A stretch of 13,189 nt of DNA. Source: CAZYQW01 sp964649825 (GTDB lineage: Bacteria > Planctomycetota > B15-G4 > JADJEK01). The notes below the pieces were generated by a model. That model worked only from the letters and a program-made list of their open reading frames with translations, made no database searches and was not told the DNA's origin. Positions 1-7,291 of this stretch are shown here, piece by piece. Position 1 is the stretch's first letter. Each line of letters starts with the position of its first letter. The stretch lies in the NCBI GenBank assembly GCA_964649825.1, contig CAZYQW010000144.1, positions 1 to 13,189 of the forward strand, given 5' to 3'. The position numbers were made by a program, and so were the translations under genes.

Positions 1-140
1 GGATTATCCGGAGGTCATCGTCGTCGCTGGCAAGGCGCGACGACGACCGCGTATTCGAGATACGTCGAGGAGGAGCAACGCAGCAAGCGATGACGAGGGC
101 CCCGGAGAAACGTCAACAACTCTGAATCACACCACTAGGA
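1..140 (+). mobile_element. Putative right end of an insertion sequence, cut by the window edge
   Basis: This stretch ends in an 18-base sequence (123-140) that recurs inverted at 13032-13049. Two plus frames enter from outside the window. Frame 1 ends at TGA 91-93 with a tail rich in Arg, Tyr and Glu (YSRYVEEEQRSKR). Frame 3 ends at TGA 123-125, inside the repeat. Either could be the C-terminus of a transposase whose gene lies mostly to the left. I recognise no transposase family in these 30-40 residues, so the mobile-element reading rests on the repeat geometry: a coding tail here and a coding start beyond the matching repeat on the right, both on the plus strand. Confidence 0.4.
123..140 (-). 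repeat. 18-bp terminal inverted repeat, left copy
   Basis: On the minus strand this reads TCCTAGTGGTGTGATTCA, identical over 18 bases to plus-strand 13032-13049. Similarity continues weakly on the side facing the window edge (GAG and then ACGTT recur with a small offset), as expected for imperfect terminal inverted repeats. The CTAG contains a TA dinucleotide that could mark a target duplication, but this cannot be settled from one end. Confidence 0.75.
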
Positions 141-163
141 CACGGACCCGCCGCCCGAGCGCG

Positions 164-192
164 TTGCGGCTCCCGGAGGCGCGTGCTACATT
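164..192 (+). promoter_or_regulatory. Candidate sigma70-like promoter for the aminotransferase
   Basis: A TTGCGG -35 hexamer (164-169) and a TACATT -10 hexamer (187-192) are separated by 17 bases. TG sits just upstream of the -10 with one base between (TGC-TACATT), resembling an extended -10. Transcription would start near 199, about 40 bases before the ATG at 239. It begins 24 bases inside the left repeat, so an insertion there would place mobile DNA directly upstream of the promoter. Consensus matching only. Confidence 0.4.
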
Positions 193-238
193 GCGCAATC
201 CCTTTTGCGTCACCAAATTACCCATTACCACGGCCTTC

Positions 239-1465
239 ATGCTCGATCGCCTCTCCCGCCGCGTGCGACTGCTCCAGCCGTCGGCGACGTTCAAGCTCGC
301 CCGACGCGCACAGGAGCTGAAGGCCGCGGGCCGCGAGATCATCTCGTTCGGCCTCGGCGAACCCGACTTCGACACGCCCGCGGCGGCGCGGGCTGCGGCA
401 CACGCCGCCGTCGATTCGGGGAAGACCCACTACACCCCGAACGAGGGCATCCCCGAGCTGCGGCGCGCGATCGCGGACTGGTCCGCCGCGCGGCTCGGCG
501 TTCGCTATCGGCCCGCGACCGAGGTCCTGGTGACGGCCGGCGCCAAGCAGGGCCTCTCCCACGCGATCCTGGCCCTGGTGGAGGACGGCGTCGGCGTGCT
601 CGTCCCGAGCCCGTTCTGGCTCACCTACCCCGAGCTGATCGGATTCGCGGGCGGCAAGACCCAGGTCGTCCCGACGCATGCGGAGAACGGATACCACCTC
701 GAGGTGGACGATCTCGAGCGCGTGGCCGACGCGAGCACCCGGATCCTGATCCTGAACTCGCCGAACAACCCGACCGGGGCCGTGCTCGACGAGGCCCGCC
801 TGCGGGCGATCGCCGAGTTCTGCCGCCGGCGCGATCTGCTCGTCATCTCCGACGAGATCTACGGCGCGCTCGTGTTCGGAACCGCGACGCACGGCTCGAT
901 CGCCGCCGTGTCAGCTGAACTGCGCGAGCGGACCGTCGTGCTGAACGGGATGTCGAAGGCGTACGCGATGACCGGTTGGAGGCTTGGCTTCGCGCTCGGT
1001 CCGGAGGCAATCATCGCCGCGATGTCGCGCATCCAGAGCCACACGACGTCGAACGCGTCCAGCATCTCGCAACACGCTGCGTTGGCCGCGATCACGAGCT
1101 GCGCGGCGGACGCCGAGACCATGCGCTCTGCGTTCGAGGAGCGCCGGCGGCGCGTCCTCGAGTGGCTCTCCGCCATCCCGAACCTCGACGTGCCGACGCC
1201 GGAGGGCGCGTTCTACGTCTTCCCGCGCATCCACGCGCTGCTCGGCCGCAGCTCGCCGGCCGGCGTACGGATCGAAGACTCGACCACGTTCTGCGAGGCG
1301 CTGCTCGACGAGGCGCTCGTCTCGGTGGTGCCGGGGGCCGTGTTCGGAGCGGACGACGCGTTCCGTTTGTCGTACGCGGCGTCGATGGAAGAGCTAGAAG
1401 AAGGCTGTCGTCGCATCGCCGCCTTCATCGGCAGCCTTGATCGGCAGCCTTCGTCGAGGATGTAG
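239..1465 (+). CDS. aspC: PLP-dependent class I aminotransferase, probably aspartate aminotransferase
   Basis: A fold-type I enzyme of 408 residues that would transfer the amino group between aspartate (or another amino acid) and 2-oxoglutarate in the cytoplasm. Visible landmarks are GLGEPDF (38-44) at the substrate pocket, NSPNNPTG (173-180), SDEIY (204-208) binding the PLP pyridine and phenolic oxygen, SK at 239-240 with Lys240 as Schiff-base lysine, GWRLGF (246-251), and Arg376 in FRLSYA, which should hold the substrate carboxylate. Length and motif spacing match the subgroup I-beta enzymes typical of bacteria and Thermus. The frame is open upstream to a TTG at 164, but that stretch is promoter-like and family similarity begins after the ATG at 239. 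No clear Shine-Dalgarno precedes that ATG. Aspartate rather than aromatic or alanine substrate preference is inferred from overall resemblance. Confidence 0.92.
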   Translation: MLDRLSRRVRLLQPSATFKLARRAQELKAAGREIISFGLGEPDFDTPAAARAAAHAAVDSGKTHYTPNEGIPELRRAIADWSAARLGVRYRPATEVLVTAGAKQGLSHAILALVEDGVGVLVPSPFWLTYPELIGFAGGKTQVVPTHAENGYHLEVDDLERVADASTRILILNSPNNPTGAVLDEARLRAIAEFCRRRDLLVISDEIYGALVFGTATHGSIAAVSAELRERTVVLNGMSKAYAMTGWRLGFALGPEAIIAAMSRIQSHTTSNASSISQHAALAAITSCAADAETMRSAFEERRRRVLEWLSAIPNLDVPTPEGAFYVFPRIHALLGRSSPAGVRIEDSTTFCEALLDEALVSVVPGAVFGADDAFRLSYAASMEELEEGCRRIAAFIGSLDRQPSSRM

Positions 1466-1490
1466 GTCGCCGATGATGTTCGACGAACGC

Positions 1491-1505
1491 ACGTCCCAGG
1501 GACGT
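1491..1505. promoter_or_regulatory. Interrupted palindrome between aspC and ctpA
   Basis: ACGTCCC-A-GGGACGT is a perfect seven-base inverted repeat around one central base, 20 bases before the ctpA ATG in the 60-base gap after aspC. The one-base centre makes it a poor RNA hairpin, so a protein-binding dyad is more likely if it has any role. No promoter is clear beside it. Confidence 0.25.
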
Positions 1506-1525
1506 CTCAACCCGGCAGGAATCGG

Positions 1526-2974
1526 ATGAGCTACGAACGCTTCCGGAGACGCAGCAGACCATCCAATTCGAGAATCCTGCTTCGCACGTTCGTGCCATCG
1601 TTCCTGCTGCCGGCGGCCGTCGCGGCCGGCGCGGCGATCCTGATGTTCCAGTTCCTATACGAGCGGCACGTCCTCGATCGCGCCGACGACGAGATGGCCT
1701 GGATCCTGGACGCGACGCGTCTCATCGAGGACCGCTACTACGAGGACGTCACCCGCGAGGAGCTCGCGTACGACGCGATCCGCGGCATGGTCCAGCGCGA
1801 CCCGTACTCGGACTTCATCGACCCGGAGATGGAGCAGCGCTTTCGCGAGGAGAACGAGGGGCGCTACGTCGGCATCGGTTTCGCGGTGTACGAAGAGGGC
1901 GCTCCGGTCACCGTTCTCTTCCCCTTTCCGGGCTCGCCGGCCGAGGAGGCGGAGCTCGACACCGGCGATCGGATCATCGGCGTCGACGGCGAAGACGTCA
2001 GCGAGGACAGCCAGCGCGAGATCGTCGAGCGCATCAAGATGATGAACGGCGAGGGGAAGCCGGTCACGTTGCGCATCCAGCCGTACACGGCGCCGGGCGA
2101 GGCGCCGGCGCCGGTCCGGGAGGTGACGGTGCGACGGGCCACGATCTGGCGGCCGTCGGTCGTGGACGCGCGGATCGTCGATCCGAAGTCCGGCGTGGGC
2201 TACGTGCGCCTGCTCGCGTTCCAGGAGCACTCGGTCGTCGAGTTCGAGAAGGCGTTGAACTCGCTCGCGACGAAAGGGATGAAGTCGCTCGTGCTCGACC
2301 TGCGCGGGAATCGCGGCGGGCTGCTCGACCAGGCGATCGAGATCTGCAGCCTCTTCCTCGAAGAGGACGTCGTGGTGCGGACCGAAGGCCGCTCGCAGGA
2401 CGCGACCCACGTCTACACCACGTCGTCGCGTCCCGCATCGTTCCGCGGCCTCCCCATCGCGTTGCTCGTCGACAACGACAGCGCGAGCGCGTCCGAGATC
2501 GTGGCCGGCGCGCTGCAGGACCACATGCGCGCGATCCTCGTGGGCGATCGGACGTTCGGCAAAGGCATGGTCCAGTCGGTGATCCCGCGACGCTACATCG
2601 TCGACGGCGAGGAACGGTACGCGCGCATCAAGATCACGACCTCGCGCTACTTCACGCCCGCCGGGCGCTCGATCGAGAGGGCGACACGCCGCACGACGCG
2701 TGACCGCGACGACGCGCGTGGGTTGATCCCCGACATCTTCATTCCGATCACCGACCGCGCCGAGCGGACGTGGCTCTTGAACTATCTCGCCGATCGCGAG
2801 ATCGATGACGACACGTGGCGCAAGATCAGCGAGCGCTGTCCGAAGCGCGTTCGTCACGAGGAAGGCGACGGCGGACGGGTCGACGTGCAGCTTCGCCGCG
2901 CGGTGGATGCGCTGAACGGGACCAAAGTACTGAACCACCTCACTCGCACGGCTCACGCGATCGAGCCGCCGTGA
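1526..2974 (+). CDS. ctpA: S41 family C-terminal processing protease (CtpA/Prc type), membrane anchored
   Basis: A serine protease that trims or degrades periplasmic proteins from their C-termini; 482 residues. An Arg-rich N-terminus is followed by one hydrophobic segment (about 24-44), which should anchor it with the catalytic part outside the cytoplasm. Next come a PDZ domain (about 113-185, with GIGF and GDRIIGVDGEDV) for recognising C-terminal peptides and the S41 core (about 205-415). The SASASEI motif and TFGKG place the catalytic pair at Ser321 and Lys346; the 25-residue spacing equals that of E. coli Prc. The ATG at 1526 follows CAGGA. The last ~70 residues are charged and not a domain I recognise. 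The gene ends inside the tsaD start (GTGA overlap), so the two are probably translated together although their functions are unrelated. Confidence 0.93.
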   Translation: MSYERFRRRSRPSNSRILLRTFVPSFLLPAAVAAGAAILMFQFLYERHVLDRADDEMAWILDATRLIEDRYYEDVTREELAYDAIRGMVQRDPYSDFIDPEMEQRFREENEGRYVGIGFAVYEEGAPVTVLFPFPGSPAEEAELDTGDRIIGVDGEDVSEDSQREIVERIKMMNGEGKPVTLRIQPYTAPGEAPAPVREVTVRRATIWRPSVVDARIVDPKSGVGYVRLLAFQEHSVVEFEKALNSLATKGMKSLVLDLRGNRGGLLDQAIEICSLFLEEDVVVRTEGRSQDATHVYTTSSRPASFRGLPIALLVDNDSASASEIVAGALQDHMRAILVGDRTFGKGMVQSVIPRRYIVDGEERYARIKITTSRYFTPAGRSIERATRRTTRDRDDARGLIPDIFIPITDRAERTWLLNYLADREIDDDTWRKISERCPKRVRHEEGDGGRVDVQLRRAVDALNGTKVLNHLTRTAHAIEPP

Positions 2975-3987
2975 GAGTCCTCGGAATCGAGTCGTCCTGC
3001 GACGAGACGGCAGCGGCCGTGGTCGAGGACGGACGGGTCGTGCTCTCCGACGTCGTCCGATCCCAGGTCGACATCCACCGCCGCTTCGGCGGTCCGGTCC
3101 CGGAGATCGCGAGCCGCAGCCACCTCGAGGTGATCGTGCCGGTCGTCCAGGAGGCGCTCGAGCGAGCGGGTCTCGCCGCCGCCGACGTCGACGCGGTCGC
3201 GGTGACGCACCGCCCCGGCTTGATCGGGGCGTTGCTCGTCGGCGTCGCGACCGCGAAGGCGCTCGCGCTGGCCCTCGACAAGCCGATCGTCGGCATCGAT
3301 CATCTCGCTGCGCACATCTACGCGTCGTGGATGGACTCCGACGATCCTCCGACCCCGCCGTTCGTCGCGCTCGTGGTCTCCGGCGGCCACACGTCGCTCT
3401 TCCGGCTCGACGACCCGTTCCAGCCCCACGAGATCGGCTCGACGGCGGACGACGCGGCCGGCGAGGCGTTCGACAAGGTCGCAGCGATCCTCGGGCTCGG
3501 CTATCCCGGCGGACCGGTGATCGACCGCGTCGCGAAGGGCGGTCGCACTCGACGCTTCCCGTTCAAGCCGCCGCTCCTGACGCGAGACGGCCTCGACTTC
3601 TCGTTCTCCGGCCTGAAGACGGCCGTCCTGTATCGCGTCACCGGGAAGAACTCCCGCCACGAGCCGGTGCCGCTGACGGAGGAGAACGTCCGCGACGTCG
3701 CCGCGTCGTTCCAGGAGGCGGTAGTGGAGGGCCTCGCGCAGGCCGCGTTCCGCGCGGTCGAACGGTCCGGCGCCGAGGACCTCGTCGTCGGCGGCGGGTG
3801 CGCGGCGAACTCGCGGCTTCGCCAACGGTTCACGACGGAAGCGGCACAGCGCGGCGTCCGCCTCTTCCTTCCCACCGTGGCGCGCTCTACCGACAACGCG
3901 GTGATGATCGCCGGCCTCGCGTACCATCGCCTCAACGAGCACGGCCCCGACGACTTGACCCTCGACGCCATTCCGACCGGACGATGA
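2971..3987 (+). CDS. tsaD: tRNA N6-adenosine threonylcarbamoyltransferase TsaD
   Basis: The catalytic subunit that transfers threonylcarbamoyl from TC-AMP to A37 of ANN-decoding tRNAs (t6A), working with TsaB and TsaE in the cytoplasm. The 338-residue length is typical. It has the ASKHA ATPase fold with GIESSCDET at residues 5-13, PEIASRSH (44-51), the metal-binding pair His111/His115 in DHLAAHIYA (the same positions as in the E. coli enzyme), VSGGHTSL (137-144), SFSGLKTA, and a C-terminal RSTDNAVMIAG in which Asp308 should complete the metal site. I chose GTG 2971: it overlaps the ctpA stop as GTGA, and translation opens at once with the conserved VLGIESSCDET. The open frame runs further upstream, but only as sequence antiparallel to nothing conserved and inside ctpA. 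It ends in an ATGA overlap with larB. Neither tsaB nor tsaE is in the window. Confidence 0.97.
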   Translation: MRVLGIESSCDETAAAVVEDGRVVLSDVVRSQVDIHRRFGGPVPEIASRSHLEVIVPVVQEALERAGLAAADVDAVAVTHRPGLIGALLVGVATAKALALALDKPIVGIDHLAAHIYASWMDSDDPPTPPFVALVVSGGHTSLFRLDDPFQPHEIGSTADDAAGEAFDKVAAILGLGYPGGPVIDRVAKGGRTRRFPFKPPLLTRDGLDFSFSGLKTAVLYRVTGKNSRHEPVPLTEENVRDVAASFQEAVVEGLAQAAFRAVERSGAEDLVVGGGCAANSRLRQRFTTEAAQRGVRLFLPTVARSTDNAVMIAGLAYHRLNEHGPDDLTLDAIPTGR

Positions 3988-4742
3988 ACGAACGCGAGCT
4001 GAAACGACTCCTCGGAGAGGTCAAGAGCGGGAAGACCTCCGTCGCGAACGCGGCCCAGCGCATCGCCGCGCCGCAGAACGGCGGCCTCGACGTGGCCGAG
4101 GTCGACCATCACCGAGAGCTCCGCTGCGGCTTCCCCGAAGTGGTGCTTTGTCAGGGGAAGGAGCCGGACGACGCCGCGCGAATCGCGGAGGAGCTGTTCG
4201 CGCGCGCCGACCGCGTGCTGCTGACGCGCGCTCGCCCCGACGTGTTCGCGGCGGTGAGGACGCGGATCCCCGGCGCCGAGTGGCACGACCGCGCGAAGGC
4301 GATCACGTGCGTGCGCGGGCGCCGCGCGCGCGGTGATGGGTTCGTGCTCGTGGTCACCGCCGGCACCGCGGACATCCCCGTCGCCGAGGAGGCGCGCGTC
4401 ACTGCCGAGCTGATGGGAGCCTACGTGGAGACCTGCTTCGACGTCGGCGTCGCGGGCCTCCATCGCATCCTCGGCCGGGTCGCACGGCTGCGCGAGGCGC
4501 GCGTGATCGTGGTCGCGGCCGGAATGGAGGGCGCGTTGGCGAGCGTGGTCGGAGGCCTGGTCGCACGACCCGTGATCGCGGTGCCGACCAGCGTGGGCTA
4601 CGGCGCGTCGTTCCAGGGCCTCGCCGCCCTCCTCGGCATGCTGAACTCCTGCGCCCCGAACGTCGCGGTCGTGAACATCGACAACGGGTTCGGCGCGGGT
4701 TACCTGGCGGCGCTCATGAACCAGCCGATCCGCCGGTCCTGA
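3984..4742 (+). CDS. larB: LarB, pyridinium-3,5-biscarboxylic acid mononucleotide synthase
   Basis: First enzyme of nickel-pincer nucleotide synthesis: it carboxylates and hydrolyses nicotinic acid adenine dinucleotide to give P2CMN. The cofactor serves lactate racemase and related LarA enzymes. The 252-residue length fits. The C-terminal PurE-like domain is clear: TAGTADIPVAEEA (125-137), AAGMEGALASVVGG (178-191), VPTSVGYGASFQGL (200-213), and MLNSCAPN followed by NIDNGFGAG. Cys223 in that segment corresponds to the cysteine known to bind substrate covalently in the Lactobacillus enzyme. The ATG at 3984 overlaps the tsaD stop (ATGA). larC and larE are not in the window, so the rest of the pathway must be elsewhere or missing. 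A plain PurE carboxymutase is unlikely: the N-terminal ~120 residues and the overall length are those of LarB. Confidence 0.93.
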   Translation: MNERELKRLLGEVKSGKTSVANAAQRIAAPQNGGLDVAEVDHHRELRCGFPEVVLCQGKEPDDAARIAEELFARADRVLLTRARPDVFAAVRTRIPGAEWHDRAKAITCVRGRRARGDGFVLVVTAGTADIPVAEEARVTAELMGAYVETCFDVGVAGLHRILGRVARLREARVIVVAAGMEGALASVVGGLVARPVIAVPTSVGYGASFQGLAALLGMLNSCAPNVAVVNIDNGFGAGYLAALMNQPIRRS

Positions 4743-4788
4743 CGCGACCTCGCCAAGGTGCGGATTCGCGCTCCGAGGAACCGGGCCG

Positions 4789-4808
4789 GGCGGTCGAGAT
4801 CGACCGCC
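4789..4808 (+). terminator. Hairpin downstream of larB, possible terminator of the left operon
   Basis: GGCGGTCG (4789-4796) pairs perfectly with CGACCGCC (4801-4808) around an AGAT loop. It sits 46 bases after the larB stop and upstream of the candidate carA promoter, a sensible place for termination. There is no T-tract, so it could also be a transcript-stabilising stem or chance in GC-rich DNA. Confidence 0.35.
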
Positions 4809-4839
4809 GAGGCGTCGGCAAAGCCGGGCCAGGTCGACG

Positions 4840-4868
4840 TCGACAACGGAGTCCTCGCGGGCTACCTT
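4840..4868 (+). promoter_or_regulatory. Candidate promoter for carA
   Basis: TCGACA (4840-4845, one mismatch to TTGACA) and TACCTT (4863-4868, weak) are separated by 17 bases. The -10 context GCTACCTTGC closely matches GCTACATTGC at the aspC promoter (185-194), which adds some weight to both. A start near 4875 would fall inside the palindrome at 4872-4881. Confidence 0.35.
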
Positions 4869-4871
4869 GCA

Positions 4872-4881
4872 GGTTCGAACC
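4872..4881. promoter_or_regulatory. GGTTCGAACC palindrome in the carA leader
   Basis: A perfect ten-base palindrome at the predicted transcription start of carA, 44 bases before the ATG. The same ten bases lie in the kynA leader (7717-7726). The position would let a bound protein block initiation. The regulator is unknown. Confidence 0.3.
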
Positions 4882-4925
4882 GTCGGCACCGACGCCGGTC
4901 GGAGCGCGGGTTCCCGAGGATCACG

Positions 4926-6071
4926 ATGACGCAACGGAAGAGGGCCCTCCTCGTGTTCGAGGACGGGTCGGTCCACGAAGGTCTGGCGTTCGGCGCCATC
5001 GGCGAGGCGTACGGCGAGGTCGTCTTCAACACCGCGATGAGCGGGTACCAGGAGATCCTCACCGATCCCTCGTATCGCGGTCAGCTCGTGCTGATGACCT
5101 ACCCGCTCATCGGGAACTACGGCGTGAACGCCGAGGACGTCGAGTCGCGCGCCGTCCACACGCAGGGGTTCATCGTGCGTGAGCTCTCGCCCATCCCTTC
5201 GAACCACCGCGCGACCGGAAGCCTCGAGGACTACCTGAAGGAGCACAACGTCGTCGGCATCGAAGGCGTCGACACCCGCCAGATCGTGCTCGGCCTGCGG
5301 TCGAAAGGCTCGATGCGCGCGGTGATCTCGTCGACGGAGATGGACGTGGCGGCGCTCCTCGCCAACGTCCGCCGGTCGCCCCCGCTCGACGGCCGCGACT
5401 GCGTGCGCGAGGTGACGCGCTGGCAGGTGGAACCGTGGACCGAGGGCTTCGCCACGTCGTTCGCGCCGCGCCGCGCGCCCACGGACCGGAAGCGGTACAA
5501 GGTCATCGCGTACGACTTCGGCATCAAGAACAACATCCTGCGCTCGCTGGTCGAGGCCGGATTCGACGTGACCGTCGTGCCCGGTCACAGCCGCGCGCGC
5601 GAGGTCCTCGCGCTCGGGCCGGACGGCATCTTCCTCTCGAACGGCCCCGGCGACCCCGAGCCGGTCTCGTACGCGGTCGAGACGATCAAGGCGTTCCTCG
5701 GCGAGCGCATCCCGACGTTCGGCATCTGCCTCGGGCACCAGCTCACCGCGCTCGCGATCGGGGCGCGGACGTACAAGATGAAGTTCGGCCACCACGGCGC
5801 GAACCAGCCGGTCATCGACCTCACCACCGGCAAGACCGAGATCACCTCGCAGAACCACTCCTTCGCGGTCGACGTCGACACGATCGATGAGCGCAAGGCT
5901 CGAGTCTCGCACAAGAACCTGAACGACGGCACCGTGGAGGGCCTCGAGCTCCTCGAGTCGCCCGCGTTCACCGTCCAGTACCATCCCGAGGCGTCCCCCG
6001 GCCCTCACGACGCGCTCTACCTGTTCGAACGATTCCGCCGGCTGATCGAGACGTCGCGGGTTCGGGTTTGA
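4926..6071 (+). CDS. carA: Carbamoyl-phosphate synthase small (glutaminase) subunit
   Basis: Hydrolyses glutamine and channels ammonia to CarB for carbamoyl phosphate, the precursor of arginine and pyrimidines. It has 381 residues, the usual length. The N-terminal CPSase small-chain domain (about 7-140) includes GEVVFNTAMSGYQEILTDPS and YPLIGNYG. The class I glutamine amidotransferase domain (about 190-375) has SNGPGDP (238-244), Cys268 in GICLGHQL, and His353 with Glu355 in QYHPEA, completing the Cys-His-Glu triad at nearly the E. coli numbering. The ATG at 4926 has GAGGA five bases upstream, and conserved sequence starts right there, although the frame is open further upstream. carB is not in the window, and the next gene downstream is convergent, so carA is not directly followed by carB here. 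A strong hairpin comes straight after the stop codon. Confidence 0.97.
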   Translation: MTQRKRALLVFEDGSVHEGLAFGAIGEAYGEVVFNTAMSGYQEILTDPSYRGQLVLMTYPLIGNYGVNAEDVESRAVHTQGFIVRELSPIPSNHRATGSLEDYLKEHNVVGIEGVDTRQIVLGLRSKGSMRAVISSTEMDVAALLANVRRSPPLDGRDCVREVTRWQVEPWTEGFATSFAPRRAPTDRKRYKVIAYDFGIKNNILRSLVEAGFDVTVVPGHSRAREVLALGPDGIFLSNGPGDPEPVSYAVETIKAFLGERIPTFGICLGHQLTALAIGARTYKMKFGHHGANQPVIDLTTGKTEITSQNHSFAVDVDTIDERKARVSHKNLNDGTVEGLELLESPAFTVQYHPEASPGPHDALYLFERFRRLIETSRVRV

Positions 6072-6110
6072 GGGAACGAGCGCTCGCGTCGGCGCGAGCG
6101 CTCGTTTCCC
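6072..6110. terminator. Strong hairpin between convergent genes, probable bidirectional terminator
   Basis: AACGAGCGCTCGCG (6075-6088) pairs without mismatch with CGCGAGCGCTCGTT (6093-6106) around a TCGG loop. GGG (6072-6074) can extend the stem to CCC (6108-6110) past one bulged T. It begins on the base after the carA stop and lies 31 bases from the end of the minus-strand FG-GAP frame, so it could serve both strands. There is no long T-tract; only TTT falls within the right arm. Confidence 0.75.
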
Positions 6111-6141
6111 GCGGCGCCGGCGATCGGTCCGCGTCGTTCGA

Positions 6142-7027
6142 TCAGTCGCCGATCGTCACATTCAGACCATTCGTCAGCCCGATCGGCACCGGCGCCGCCG
6201 GCATCGGATCATGCAGGTAGGCCTGGAAATACACCTCGAGTCCGACGAGGATCGGAAGCACCGGAATCGGCAGCGGGAAGACCGCCGGCGTCCCGACCCC
6301 GCCCCAGGTCGGGCCCGGCAACATGACGATCGGACCGGTGAGCGCGAGCAGGAACTCGCCGTCGCCGCCCGCCATGCCGGTGCCGAACACCAGCGTGCCG
6401 CACGGGAACGCGACGTCCGGCGCCGCGGCGAACATGAGGATAGAGAGGGCGCCGGCGGCCTGCGTGCCGAGCGGGTTGTCGGCGCCGAGGCTCAGCCGCT
6501 TGCCGAGGCGCGGCGCACCCGAGAGCACGGCCAGTCTCTGCGCGGGGTTCACGCCGCAGCCGTAGGGAACCGCGGTTCCCCCGATCGACGGGAGCTGTGC
6601 CTCGAGCATCACCAGCGTCGGCGCGGTCTGCGCGATCGCGGCCACCTCGATGCGTCCGTCCGCGTCGAGATCGCGCACGCGGGTCGCGACCACCTGGGTC
6701 GCGAATCCGAACTCGCCGGTCTTCGTGATGCCGCCGCCGCCGTCGCCGAGGTACAGCGACAATCGCCGCGCGGCGTCGACGATGCCGAGGTCGAGTCGGC
6801 CGTCCTGATCCAAGTCCGCCGCGATCACGTGATCCGGCCCCGCGGTCGCCCGGCGAACACGAGCAGGCGCGAGTCCGGCAGCGGCCCGTCGCCGTCGTTC
6901 GGCAGCACGAGCAGGTCCAGACGACCGTCCTCGTCGAGATCCGTGAACGCGCTCCGGGTGAAGAACGGGGCGGAGTTCACGCTCGCCTCGCCGCCCGGAT
7001 CGAATGCTTCGACGTCGACCTCGACGA
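6142..7027 (-). pseudogene. Broken FG-GAP/VCBS repeat protein, 3' part
   Basis: Minus-strand remnant of a secreted repeat protein. Calcium-binding FG-GAP/VCBS signatures are visible: DLDEDGRLDLLV (about 6941-6906), DLDQDGRLDLGIV (about 6818-6780) and DLDADGRIEVAAI (about 6680-6640). The last ~140 codons form a distinct C-terminal domain with YGCGVNPA, DNPLGTQ, FPCGTLVFGTGMAG and a final LTNGLNVTIGD. I associate this domain with planctomycete extracellular proteins, where it probably aids surface display or sorting; that is from memory. The reading frame changes between about 6870 and 6835: FTDLDEDGRLD is in one frame that stops near 6825, and AGPDHVIAADLDQDG resumes in another. The N-terminus is missing; the 5' side is fused in frame to sigma-factor sequence. 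There is no signal peptide. Confidence 0.8.
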
Positions 7028-7291
7028 AGGTCGCCAGGACGCAACGCATCGCGCGGGCGGCAAACGCGAGGAAATGATCGTCGTCGTTCACCCGCGCGTC
7101 GCCGCTGCGCGCGAGCCTGAGGAACGCCTCGTGCACCAGCGACGTCATCCGAATGTCGCGCCCACGGCAGCGCGCGGCGAGGCGTCGCGCGATCCGCCGC
7201 AACGCCTCGTGCGAACCAGGCAGGTAGCGGGAGACACGGCGGCCTCGGCCGGCGCCGGATCGGAATGGGCGAAGCCGGACGGATCGAGCAT
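7028..7291 (-). pseudogene. Truncated, frameshifted ECF sigma factor (region 2 only)
   Basis: Minus-strand fragment with the region 2 pattern of the ECF sigma factors common in planctomycetes and acidobacteria: RYLPGSHEALRRIARRLAAR, TSLVHEAFLRL and DDHFLAFAARAMRCVL. A likely original start is the ATG at 7291, giving MLDPSGFAHSDPAPAEAAVS. That frame is left after about 20 codons, and the conserved part continues one base off, so there is a single-base indel near 7240. After AMRCVLATFVEV (about 7028) the sigma sequence stops with no region 4, so it could not recognise a -35 element. It continues in frame into FG-GAP protein sequence. Together with 6142-7027 this looks like a deletion scar between two neighbouring minus-strand genes. 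Confidence 0.75.

Noticed and set aside
984..1440. Alternative plus-strand frames inside aspC
   Set aside because: Arg/Ser-rich shadows of the aminotransferase frame.
1655..2956. Long minus-strand open frame opposite ctpA
   Set aside because: Shadow of the S41 protease gene; low-complexity Arg/Asp/Ala composition and no motif.
4833..4844. GTCGACGTCGAC 12-base palindrome overlapping the carA -35 region
   Set aside because: GTCGAC-type words are frequent in this GC-rich sequence, so it is not distinctive by itself.
4872..4882. tRNA T-arm (GGTTCGAAC pattern) upstream of carA, and the similar one at 7717
   Set aside because: The T-stem does not pair beyond the first base pair, and no acceptor or anticodon arm can be drawn around either site.
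3501..6008. Very long minus-strand open frame across tsaD, larB and carA
   Set aside because: It is antisense to three confidently identified genes and has the Arg/Asp/Val-rich composition of a GC-rich shadow frame, with no recognisable domain.
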